The position numbers were made by a program, and so were the translations under genes. A DNA stretch of 64,000 nt from Costus lasius (Eukaryota; Streptophyta; Magnoliopsida; Zingiberales; Costaceae): contig CM050449.1 in the NCBI GenBank assembly GCA_027563935.2, positions 54,453,949 through 54,517,948 on the forward strand. Reading direction: 5' to 3'. Positions 24,484 through 35,782 of this stretch are shown here, in pieces. Position 1 is the stretch's first letter, and each line of letters opens with the position of its first letter. Below the pieces are notes generated by a model that saw only the letters and a program-made list of their open reading frames with translations, had not been told where the DNA came from and did no database searches.

Positions 24484-25262
24484 TTGTTTATGCGCAGGAC
24501 CCTTAGATTAGGACCACTAATTCTATTAGATCCTGAAATTAAAAAAACTTTTAGATCGCGTAAAAAACTCATATTTGAAGAGAAAAAGGAGAAGGAACCA
24601 ACTATGGAAGGAAGAAGATTGCGTAGGGACTATACAGCATCAAATCCACAGGGAATACACTCTAGTATAGCTAGGCCAGCGATTGAGGCTAATAACTTTG
24701 AAATTAAATCGGCCTTGCTATCAATGATACAGTAGAATCAGTTTGGAGGATCACCACTTGAGGATCCTAATCAACATCTCTCTCTTTTTCTTAAATATTG
24801 TGACACCATTAAGATTAATGGTGTATCTAATGATACTTTAAAACTGAGATTGTTTTCTTTTTCCCTCAGGAATAGAGCACGCACCTGGCTACAATCCCAG
24901 CCAACTGGAACATTCACCACATGGGATCAAGTTTTAAATGCTTTCTTATCTAAGTACTTCCCACCAAGTAAGACGATCCAGTTGAGAAACCAGATTACTA
25001 GTTTTGCACAAAGGGATGGCGAGTCACTAAGTAAAGCATGGGAGTGCTTTAATGAATTGTAGCGGAAGTGTCCTCACCATGGCTTAGAAAAATGGGTTTT
25101 AATTCATACTTTTTATAATGGTCTTCTTTATAGTACTCATCTCACTGTTGATGCTGCTGCAGGCGGAGCTCTTATGAATAAGAGCATTGATGATGCTTAC
25201 ACATTGATTGAAGAGATGTCTCTCAACCATAACCAGTGGACCACAAAAAGAGGAGTGTTATT
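24484..25262 (+). pseudogene. RT-G Athila gag, two nonsense codons, truncated by RT-F
   Basis: The frame reads as Athila gag. It has an N-terminal DPEIKKTFR start region, then EANNFEIKSALLSMIQ, NQFGGSPLEDPNQHLSLFL, LRLFSFSLRNRARTWLQS, FLSKYFPPSKT and KCPHHGLEKWVLIHTFYNGL, ending DDAYTLIEEMSLNHNQW. A TAG at 24733-24735 replaces the codon between MIQ and NQFGG, and a second TAG at 25060-25062 follows the NEL motif. Both leave the frame unchanged on the far side. At 25263 the frame enters the inverted RT-F LTR. The capsid domain is therefore present but no full protein can be made. The likely first codon is an ATG near 24490 or at 24604; I cannot decide between them. Confidence 0.85.
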
Positions 25263-25630
25263 GTTGGGAAACCCCGGGGATATTTTACTACTTTTCACAG
25301 AGATGACAAATACATACAAGTGCACAGCGGAAGAATATTCCCGAAACAGATCGGTTCCAAAAACCCAGTGAAGATCATCATGCGAGGGGGTCAACACGAT
25401 GTGATAGTAAGTACCTTTAAGCAATGAGAGGCCGATGTCGAGGTAGGCGCCCAAGCGTCTGCCCTCTGCAATCTCGCACACATGGATTCCTCGAGCCCTT
25501 TTCTTCCACGCCCGGTGCTAGCCTTAGGAAGAAGATCCAAGCCTTTGGTCTCCTTCTTCAAATCTTGCGCCACTTCCAAGGATGAGGAGCCAATGTAGAA
25601 TGAGAGGGGAGGAGAAAGCCGCCAAGGAGA
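25263..25630 (-). repeat. RT-F 3' LTR, distal part
   Basis: Reverse complement of the last roughly 370 bases of the RT-E LTR, starting TGTTGGGAAACCCCGGGG on the + strand. It continues at 53269 after RT-E. ORFs seen here on both strands are antisense LTR reading. Confidence 0.9.
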
Positions 25631-26185
25631 TGTTGGTGTATATGCCCTAGGACCTAGTTTTGGATAACTTATGTACTACTTGACATTGATATTTATATAT
25701 CATTCTGGCATTGTCGTTATCATTGTTTGTCTACACCTGCTATTGTGTACTTACATGATAATGTCCCTGGAGACAGATTGGATCTGTGCTCAAATAATTA
25801 TCCCTAGTCGATGTACCTGAGTGGATATGGGACAGCTCTGGTACTTGAGAGACTGGTATGTGGGCTGGTTAGGCACGTGGTGCTAACGCAGACACATGGG
25901 TATATCATAGGAGGATATACTGGATAGACCCGCTATGAGGCTATGACTTGGTGTCATGAGTTATCCTCATAAGTGATAGGAGATGCATTGATCCCTTGAC
26001 TTGAGGTCATAGATCATTCTATATGGTTAGGGACTTGCTTTGATACAACCTAACACCTTGCCGTAGCTGGGAGGTCATAACAGTTGTTATTGAGCATGTC
26101 ACGACCCATATGAGAAGATCAATGGACAGACATAGGATTTGCACCTTCCCTAGGGAAGTATGATATCCATGGAGCTCCTTTATGG
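25631..26185 (+). repeat. RT-E 5' LTR, first part
   Basis: From TGTTGGTGTATATG to the TATGG that serves as the RT-C target duplication. Homologous to 51315-51869. Confidence 0.94.
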
Positions 26186-27864
26186 TGTTGGGTCCCCTTC
26201 AAGGGGGAGCGCAAACCCTAATTAGGCACATATATGTGCACATAGCGGAAGCTAGGGCTTCAAGATCGGTTAGCATGACACATGATTAACTTGTAAACGA
26301 GGATTGCAAAGAATCAACTCATACCATAGCCATTAGATTGGATGCGGCTTGAAAGCAAGAGGGCAAACAAGCTCTCCTCCAAAGAAGTCACACACTAGAT
26401 GAGAGATAGCCCCTTCTTGTTACTCCTTGTGCTAGCAAGGAACGCCAAGTCTCCTAACCGTGTGAAGGAGATCGATGTATTCTTGGATAGCCGAATGCTT
26501 TTTCTTCTCTACCTCTCGTCGAGACCAACCACACTCAAGAGAGGGCAACGCCAAAAGCATTGAAGCATTGAGGCGTTTTCATGGCTTGAGGCGTTTTGGC
26601 TTTGAGACTTCCAAATATGGTAAGTCTTAAATCTTCACATGTTCACGCATGGTGAACTAATCAAAACGCCCATCAAAACGAACCATGCGTTCACATAAGT
26701 GAACCGGTTCAATTTGACTTTGGTTCAACAACCAAATCAAACCAAGATCAAACCAAGACATGGTCTAGATCTCATTAAACCAAAAGGGGTCAAGATCTAA
26801 CCACACATCATTTGATGCACTTGATCTCATCGATCAAGCATCAGATCTCTCGATCGAAGCTTACCGATCTCATGCCCTAATCAATCAAATATGATCAGAC
26901 CAGATCTCACTTCCAATCAGAGTCTAAACTCCTTTAAACTGAACCAAAACAATTCAGTCCACACGATCTGACATAAGTGAGCCATATCACCAAATTGTGT
27001 GACCCTGAGGGTTTCCTTTAAATGTCGGTAACGATAACTTACGTTGTCACGACCAGTGAGGGGTATCTAGCAACACATCACTGTCTCCCGATATAAAGGA
27101 AAGAGTCTTCCAAGACTACGCCCAAACCACAGCACAAGTGTGAATCAACCTCACAAGGCATGCATGTATCCTTTGCCACTGGATGTTCTTATTGGACAAG
27201 CGGGTCAAGCTTGTAACTCCAATATGATGAGCATGATTAGATCAGGTGAACATAGTCACCTGGGTATGGCCATACACTTTCTCAATCATCTCATTCGGGG
27301 GGGCCCCTTTAGAACATCACACTCCTTAAGGAGACGGCAATCCTATATCTATCACTAGTGTCCTAACCTGACTCATGATCATTATCCAAGATAGTCTATA
27401 ACCATTATGTTTCAAATGATATTGAACTACCTCAAAACAATGACAATCATCATTTAGAAACACAAGTGATCTCAAGTCAGAGGACATGTGCCACTTGGTG
27501 CAAACAAGGAATATTCACATTGTGACAAGCAATTGAATATCCTAGTAGGGTCTGTCCAGTACATCCAATGTACCCATGAGTCTACATCTTATTCCATGCT
27601 CGAAGCATCCTATAAGATTAGAACACATATTAGTCTCAATCATATCAAGGCTGTCTCATGTTCACCAAGATATCTCGACTAAGGACTTCACTGCATGTCA
27701 GCCTAGCTGAACAGCATCGAGACATTATTCAGAAGTATACTTATTGCAGCAGACAATGTAACATACTGAATAACAACCATTGCCTTTATAAACATCACAG
27801 TTTATACATGATACTGTTACAATCCCAAGGCCCCAAACATTAGCCTTAAGGGCATACCCCAACA
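26186..27864 (-). repeat. RT-C 3' LTR
   Basis: Pairs with 42701-44379. It contains the two GTTCAC..GTGAAC palindromes at 26641-26657 and 26689-26704. Confidence 0.95.
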
Positions 27865-27881
27865 ATCTCCCACTTGCACTT
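27865..27881 (-). other. RT-C polypurine tract
   Basis: AAGTGCAAGTGGGAGAT on the - strand, abutting the 3' LTR. Confidence 0.85.
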
Positions 27882-27884
27882 AAT

Positions 27885-30800
27885 CTAATGGTTGAGAAAT
27901 CTCAAACCCATATTATTACAGTGCTTCTCATGCTTCTGCTGCGCCAGAGGCTTGGTAAGCGGGTCAGCCATATTGTCGTCTGTATGAACCTTGCATATTT
28001 TGATCTCGCCACGATCAATGATCTCCCGGATCAAGTGAAAACGTCTCTGTATGTGCTTGGACTTCTGGTGCGACCGTGGTTCCTTTGCTTGTGCGATTGC
28101 TCCAGTGTTATCACAGAAGATAACCAAAGGATCTGCACTCGAAGGAACGACACCAAGTTCCTTTATGAACTTACGAATCCACACTGCCTCCTTGGATGCT
28201 TACGAGGCTGCAACATACTCTGCTTCTGTTGTGGAATCAGCAACAGTTGACTGTTTAAAACTTTTCCACACCACTGCTCCTCCATTCAAGCTAAAGACAT
28301 AGCCTGATTGCGATCGGAAATCATCCTGGTCAGACTGGAATGAAGCGTCAGTATATCCTTCAATACTGAGTTCTTCCTGACCACCATATATCAAGAACAT
28401 ATCTTTGGTCCTCCGCAGATATTTTAAAATGTTCTTGACTGCAATCCAGTGTGTCTGACCTGGATTACTTTGGAATCGACTGGTCACGCTTAACCCGTAA
28501 GCGACGTCTGGGCGAGTACACAACATCGCATACATAATGGACCCAATAGCCGAAGCATAAGGCGTATTGTCCATTTCCTCTTTCTCAGTCTGTGTTTGCG
28601 GACACTGACTCTTTGAAAGATTCAGACCATGTCTGACTGGAAGATATCCTCTTTTAGAATTCTCTAAATGAAATCTTTCCAGGACTTTATCGATGTAAGT
28701 ACTCTGGCACAGCCCGAGAAGCCTCTTAGATCTATCCCTGTAGATCTTCACACCTAGTACATAGGCTGCTTCTCCTAGATCTTTCATCTGGAAACATTTT
28801 CCTAACCATGCTTTAACAGCATGCAGTTCAGGAATATCGTTTCCAATGATTAAGATATCATCGACGTAGAGGACTAGGAAAGTAATCACGCTCCCACTAA
28901 ACCTCTTATATACACACGGGTCATCTTCGTTCTTGATGAAACCAAACTCACTGATTGATTCATCAAAACGAATATTCCAGCTTCTAGATGCTTGTTTTAG
29001 TCCATAAATAGACTTCTTTAACTTGCATATTTTATGACGATCTGATGGATTTGTGAAACCTTCAGGTTGTGTCATATACACATCCTCATCCAGATTTCCA
29101 TTAAGGAAAGCCGTCTTCACATCCATTTGCCAGATCTCATAATCATAATATGCAGCTATTGCGAAAAGAATCTGAATAGACTTGAACATGGCTACAGGAG
29201 AGAAAGTTTCATCATAATCTATCCCGTAGATTTGTTTGAAACCTTTCGCTACTAGCCTGCCTTTATAGGTAACTACGTTACCATCCATGTCAATCTTCTT
29301 CTTGAAGATCCATTTACAGCCTATAGGGATTACTCCCGGAGGCGGATCAACCAAATCCCAGACTTGGTTATCTGACATGGAGTCCATCTCGGCTCGCATA
29401 GCTTCAAGCCATCTAGCTGACTCCGGTCCACTGACCGCATCTGCATAAGTAAGGGGTTCATCATTATCAATGATGTAGACTCCGTCATAGCGCTCAGGCT
29501 GTCGACGGATCCTTCCCGATCTTCGCGGTTCCCGTGGTATCTGAGCCTCAGGTTGTTCAGTAACCTGATCTACCAGCTCAGGCTCATCCAACTGTGTTTG
29601 ACTACTTTGTCCTTGCTCTGGATTCTCATCCAGCTTTATTTCTCTCCCACTGGCTTCTTGCAGAAGAAACTCCTTCTCAAGAAAAATGGCCGTTCGAGCA
29701 ACAAATACCTTGTTCTCTTTGGGATCGTAGAAATAATAACCCTTAGTTTCCTTAGGGTAACCGACAAAGATGCATTTCTCAGATCTGCTCTCTAGTTTCC
29801 CAGAGGCGAGCTTTTTGACATAAGCCTCGCAGCCCCAGATCCTGATAAATGTCAAGCTCGGCTGTTTCCCATACCACAACTCATATGGAGTCTTTGAAAC
29901 TGCCTTGGATGGCACTCGGTTTAGTACCTTTGCAGCTGTCTCCAGTGCAAATCCCCAAAAGGAGTAAGGAAGAGTAGCCTGACTCATCATAGAACGAACC
30001 ATATCAAGTAACGTTCTATTTCTCCTCTCGGACACACCATTCCATTGCGGTGTTCCTGGCGGAGTGAGCTGTGAGATAATCCCACACTCCTTCAGATAGT
30101 CAGTAAACGCATGACTCAGGTATTCTCCACCTCGATCAGAACGAAGTGCCTTGATATTTCGGCCTAGCTGATTCTGTACTTCATTCTTGAACTCTTTGAA
30201 CTTGTCAAAAGATTCACTCTTATGTCTCATAAGATAGACATAACCATATCTACTGAAATCATCAGTAAAGGTAATGAAGTACTGATAGCCACCTCTGGCA
30301 TGTTTACTAAATGGCCCACACACATCACTGTGTATAAGGTCAAGTAAACCTGAAGCCCTTTGACCTATATTAGGAAAAGGAGACTTCGTCATTTTACCCA
30401 TTAAACAAGCTTTGCATGTATCAATCTCCTCATAGGAGAATGATCCCAGCAGTCCATGATCATGCAACCGCTTAATGCGCTTCTTGTTAATATGGCCTAA
30501 ACGACTATGCCATAACTAGGTGCTGTCATCAGCATACTTGGCTTTCTTATTATCAATAGTTTGTATAGAACATTCCATGTCCAACATGAATAACCCATTG
30601 TTAATTGAACCAGTAGCATAAACAATATTATCAAGAGTAAGATAACACTTTGAAATCTTGCATTCAAAGGAAAACCCTTTCCTGACAAGAGCAGGAATAG
30701 AGATAATATTTTTGGTAATACTGGGTACAAAATAACAATTGTTTAATTCTAATACAATGCCAGATGGTAATGAGATGTAATAATCCCCTACAGCAACAGC

Positions 30801-31769
30801 AGCAACCCGTGCCCCATTTCCAACGCGTAGGTCCACCTCATGCTGCCCCACCTGTCTTCTTCTCTTGAGTTCCTGTACATTTGAACAAATGTGAACTCCA
30901 CATGCAGTGTCCAACACCCATGAAATAGAAGAAGAAGATATCATGACTTCAGTCACAAATATACCTGAGCCAGAAGCGATGCTTCCCTTCTTGTCTCCTT
31001 GGAGCGCTTTACAGTCCTTTTTCCAGTGACCCAGCTGGCCACAGTGGAAACACCTGTTGTCCTTTGACCGCTTAACCTTCTGTTTCAGCGCCTTGTTGTA
31101 GTTCTTAACTGGGGCTTTGCCCTTCTTCCCCTTCTTCTTGTTCCTGTAAGGAACCATTAAGACAGAGGTTGAAGGCTTTCCCTTCAGAGTTTCCTCAGCA
31201 GTCAAGAGCATATTCAGCAGCTCTGCTGAAGTACAATCGATTTTATTCATATTAAAGTTAATAATGAACGCATCGAAGGAGGGCGGGAGAGATTGCAGAA
31301 TAATGTCTACAGCAAGCTCCTGGTTGATGGTATGCCCCAGTTTCTCCAGAGCCTCCTTGTGCCCAATCATCTTGAGCACGTGAGCTCCCACTGGGCTCCC
31401 TTCAGCCAGTTTGCTCTGAAAGAAAAGCTTGGTCAAATTATAGCGTTCAGTCCTCGCCTGTGCAGCATATAGCATCTTGAGGTTTGCTATAATTTCTATA
31501 GCAGACATATCCTCATGCTGACGCTGCAGCGGTGGCGTCATAGACGCTAGCATCAGGCAAGCGACATCAATGCTATCATTGACGTGCTTTTCATAGGCAT
31601 CGCGAACCGCCCTTGCAGCGTTCGCAGCGGGTTGAGGCGGTATAGCCGTCTCGAGGATGTACAGTTTCCTCTCTGCCTTAAGAACAATCTTAAGGTGTCC
31701 GTACCAGTCTGAGAAGTTTGGCCCAGCAAACTTCTCCCTTTCCAGTAGGGATCGCACATTGAAGCTCAT
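27885..31769 (-). pseudogene. RT-C copia gag-pol, two nonsense codons, otherwise full length
   Basis: Read from the ATG at 31769 to the stop at 27885, the frame is 1,295 codons, exactly the length of RT-D. The order is gag (residues about 1-210), CCHC knuckle CFHCGQLGHWKKDC, protease around WVLDTACGVHIC, HHCC zinc-binding and DDE integrase, reverse transcriptase (YVDD at 28857-28868), RNase H (YTDASF, AEYVAAS, FCDNTGAI, HTDDNMADP). Two substitutions break it: TTG to TAG at 30516-30518 between protease and integrase (before LWHSRLGH), and GAA to TAA at 28200-28202 in RNase H just after EYVAAS. There are no indels. Translation would stop after gag-protease, so pol must have come from another copy if the lesions predate insertion. 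More likely they arose afterwards. Confidence 0.95.
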
Positions 31770-32287
31770 GGTGTTCGTTGCTGCAGGAATCTACAACAAT
31801 GCAAGAACAGCAAGGTCAGTATCAATGTTTAGAATCAATCCAGGACTTAAGAAAGATTCTTTTCTCACTATTTTATCTGACTGAAAAATCCATTAAAATA
31901 GTCCGAAAGAGTAACACTCTTTTAGTGAGATGGGATCCAGATTTCATACTTGGTCTCCGCGTCCCGCTCAGGCGAGATAAGATGCACAGAGAGTACAAGC
32001 ACTAATTTCTGGTAGGCAGTCCCTGCCAATCGCCAACCCGTGCGATTCCCCTTCATCTGGGCAATCCAGCAGACTGTGCCAACTGAGTTGGTACAACACA
32101 GTCTCTGATCCCACAGATGGCTGCCTCCATATAGCTAACATATGCCCCATATGTAGCCTACATGGTCAAGCTCACCTGACCTACTCCCTGGACCACCACG
32201 TGCTATGCTGAGCAACGAGAAGCGATAAATCCCTTCTCTGTAACACGCAGGTGAAATCACACACCGTCTAAAGATAGATGGGCGTGC
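31770..32287 (-). other. RT-C leader, gag-proximal part with hairpins 2 and 3
   Basis: Hairpin 3 at 31963-31976 (CTCGC/GCGGG on the - strand). Hairpin 2 at 32072-32103: outer GACTGTG/CACAGTC, bulge TTGTA, inner CCAAC/GTTGG, loop TCA. The interval ends with CGTGC (32283-32287), the RT-D target duplication, which is also part of the outer stem of hairpin 1. Confidence 0.78.
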
Positions 32288-33975
32288 TGTTGGGGTATGC
32301 CCTTAAGGCTAATGTTTGAGGCCTTGGGATTGAAACAGTATCATGTAATAAACTCTTGTGTTTATAAAGGCATGGTTGTTATTCAGGTTGTTACCTTGTC
32401 TGCTGCAATTAGCGTACTTCTGAATAATGTCTCAAAGCTGTTCGGCTAGGCTGACATGCTATAAAGTCCTTAGTCGAGATATCTTGGTGAACATGAGACA
32501 GCCTTGATATGCTTGAGACTAATATGTATTCTAATCTTATAGGATGCTTCGAGCATGGAATAAGATGTAGACTCATGGGTACATTGGATGTACTGGACAG
32601 ACCCTACTAGGATATTCAATTGCTTGTCACAATGTGAATGATCCTTGATTGCAACAAGTGGCACATGTCCTCTGACTTGAGATCACTTGTGTTTCTAAAT
32701 GATGATTGTCATTGTTTTGAGGTAGTTCAATATCATTTGAAACATGATGGTTATAGACTATCTTGGATAATGATCATGAGTCAGGTTAGGGCACTAGTGA
32801 TAGATAGAGGATTGCCGTCTCCTTGTTGAAGGAGTGTGGTGTTCTATAGGGGCCCCCTAGATGAGATGATTGAGAAAGTGTATGTCCATACCCAGGTGAC
32901 TATGTGCATCTGATCTAATCATGCTCATCATATTGGAGTCACAAGCTTGACCTGCTTGTCCAATGAGAACATCCAGTGGCAAAGGATACATGCATGCCTT
33001 GTGAATGGATTCACACTTGTGCTGTGGTTTGGGAGTAGTCTTGGAAGACTCTTTCCTTTATATCGGGAGACAGTGATGTGTTGCTAGATACCCCTCACTG
33101 ATCGTGATAACGTGAGTTATCGTTACCGACATTTAAAGGAAACCCTCAAGGTCGCACAATTTGATGATATGGCTTACTTGAGTCAGATCGTGTGGACTGA
33201 ATTGTTTGGGTTCAGTTTAAAGGGGTTTAATCTCTGATTGTAAGTGAGATCTGGTCTGATCATGTTTGATTGATTAGGGCTTGAGATCGGTAAGCTTCGA
33301 TCGAGAGAGATGATGCTAGATCGGTGAGATCAGGAGCATCAGGAGATGAACGGTTAGATCTTGAGCCTTAGGGTTCAATGTGGTCTAGACCAAGTGGCTT
33401 GGCTTAATTGAGATCTTGAACCAAATCTAATAGAACCGGTTCACTATGTGAACGTTTGGTTCAATTAGTGAGAAGTTTCGAGCGTTCACTTGGAGTGAAC
33501 GCATGAACCATAAACACTTACCATTTGTGGATGGCGGTTTTCTATGTTGAAAACCAAAACGCCTCCATGTGGTAAATGGGGGTTGATCGAACTTCACTTG
33601 GCTTCTTGCAATTTTTGCGTGTGAAAGAAGTGGTGGACGAAGGTGTGGAGCTCTCGGCCAAGCTTGATCTCTCATCATCCCCTTCCATTCGACAAGAAAG
33701 CTTGGGTGCCTTGCTAGCACAAGGGACGCCAAGGAAGTAAGCGCTCTTCATCTTGTGTGTGAACTTTTGGAGGAGATCTAAGTTGCTCTCTTCTTCCAAG
33801 CCGACCTCCAAGGCAATGGCGTTGGTATGAATCTCCTTCTTGATCCAATCAATAGATCTAAGTTGATTATATGAGCATATAAGCGATTGTCTTGATGAAA
33901 CCCTAGCAAAATGCTTGTGCCCCCTGAATTAGGGTTTTTCATCTGCTTGCGCTCCCCCTCGAAGGGGACTCTTCA
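32288..33975 (+). repeat. RT-D 5' LTR
   Basis: Starts TGTTGGGGTATGCCC and ends GGGGACTCTTCA; pairs with 39688-41375. Palindromes GTTCAC..GTGAAC lie at 33439-33453 and 33484-33500. TATAAAGG at 32363-32370 and TTTATATC at 33057-33064 are possible TATA boxes; neither is proven. Confidence 0.95.
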
Positions 33976-33977
33976 AT

Positions 33978-33989
33978 TGGTATCAGAGG
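33978..33989 (+). other. RT-D primer binding site
   Basis: TGGTATCAGAGG, two bases after the LTR; the last base differs from the iMet site (C expected). Confidence 0.9.
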
Positions 33990-35782
33990 TAGGATCTTAT
34001 ATGTTTCATATGATTGCTTAAGGTGATCCTTGTTTGCGCTTATGATCTAAGTTTTCTCATCATGCGATAATACTAGTTGAAAGTATTTTTTGTGGCGCAT
34101 ATATGAGATTGTTTTGGTGGCGCATGTGTAAGGGTGATTTTGTTGATACATGTATATTGCTTACATTATTGCGCATGTTACATGTTGTTGTTTTATCAAA
34201 AACTTTCCTTGCGCGCCTTTGACTAGATCTAAGTTGCGCCTACTGTAAACCCTTAGACGGGTTGATGGGGTTGAAAGCATCATCTAGTTTAGATCAACCT
34301 AGTCTGATCAGACCATCTGACAGCCTAGATGGATCGACCAGATGGCACCTGTGCACAAGCACAAGGTGGCTATAGGTCGATTGCATCACAGGCGTGTAGC
34401 GAGGTCTGGTTGAGACAACCTGTGAACACACATAAGTTAGGCCCGGGGTCACACCCGCTTGCCAGAACTCATGTTGGTTGTTCAACCCTTGGCGCATGCA
34501 TGGTTGACCATTAGGTCAACTCGAGTCAGTAAGGACTTGGTGCATGCAAGGGTATGGATCTAACTAGATTGTTGAGTGGATCCCTATCAATGGACCGTTG
34601 TAAGGTTGTAGGGCACATAAGGAAATTAAAATTTGATGCCAATGGGGTTTTCAAAATTTTATTTTCTTTGTAAGGGATCACATGATGATTGATTGATGCC
34701 ATATGCTTGTTTATTTATTCTTATGTGGGTTGCCCATGTTAAATGTGTGCTGTGCTGGGGCCTGCGTGCCTGGAATTAAACCTGTAAATTAATATTATTG
34801 TGATCTGCGAATCACTTTTTAATTAATTTATTGTATAATTGACCTGCGAGTCAATCTTGTCTAGATAGATCAAAATGTATTTTGATTAGACAAGAGCACA
34901 AAGGCACACATCCCAGAGGGGCATTCAGCTGGTGGTGCACCTGAGGTGCTCTTGGCGCAAGGGCCCTGGGTTGGACCAGATGATGCTAAAGACCCAAGAA
35001 GAGCAAGTGAAGACTTATGTATCTTAAGGTCTTACTTAGGCTATGGGCTTTTACCACATAAGATCCATGCTTTCTTTTATTGTTTAAATAAGTAGAACAG
35101 CATGATTTATTTATCTTCTGCTATCACCATAGGAATTGCATGATAGTGAAGAAGATAAAAGACCGTTAAAATCCAAACGCTTAAATATCAAGCTCGTAAG
35201 CCTTCTGACGCGAAACCTCACTGTTCTGACTATCGTTGGAGCCGTGTTGTACCCACTCAGTGGGCACGTCCATCTATCTTCAGACGGTGCTAGATTACAC
35301 CTGCGTGTTACAGAGAAGGGATTTATCGCTTCTCGTTGCTCAGCATAGCACGTCGTGGTCCAGGGAGTAGGTCGGGTCAGCTTGACCATGTAGGCTACAT
35401 ATGTGGCGCATATGGTAGTGCATGGAGGCAGCCATCTGTGGGATCAGAGACTGTGTTGTACCAACTCAGTTGGCACAGTCTGCTGGATTGCCCAGGTGAA
35501 GGGGAATCGCACGGGTTGGCGATTGGCTGGGACAGCCTACCAGAAATTAGTGCTTGTCATCTCTGTGCATCTTATCTCGCCTGAGCGGGACGCGGAGACC
35601 AAGTATGAAATCTGGATCCCATCTCACTAAAAGAGTATTACTCTTTCGGACTGTTTAATGGATTTTTCAGTCAGATAAAATAGTGAGAAAAAGAATCTTT
35701 CTTAAGTCCTGGATTGATTCTAAACATTGATACTGACCTTGCTGTTCTTGCATTGTTGTAGATTCCTGCAGCAACGAACACC
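33990..35782 (+). other. RT-D leader with three conserved hairpins
   Basis: 1.8 kb, untranslated. Hairpin 1 inner stem at 35252-35264 (CCCAC, TCA, GTGGG), preceded by CGTG plus TTGTA and followed by CACG. Hairpin 2 at about 35449-35480 has outer GACTGTG/CACAGTC, bulge TTGTA, inner CCAAC/GTTGG. Hairpin 3 at 35576-35589 (CTCGC, CTGA, GCGGG). Small ORFs in this stretch do not resemble known proteins and are not conserved in frame between copies as far as I can see. Confidence 0.78.

Larger units (their letters stand above)
22487..25262 (+). mobile_element. RT-G: Athila-type Ty3/gypsy element, interrupted at 25263
   Basis: LTR, Athila-type primer site and Athila gag in order. It is inserted in RT-L and split at 25263 by RT-F. 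The rest of the element must lie to the right of the window, so its age and target duplication cannot be checked here. Confidence 0.85.
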
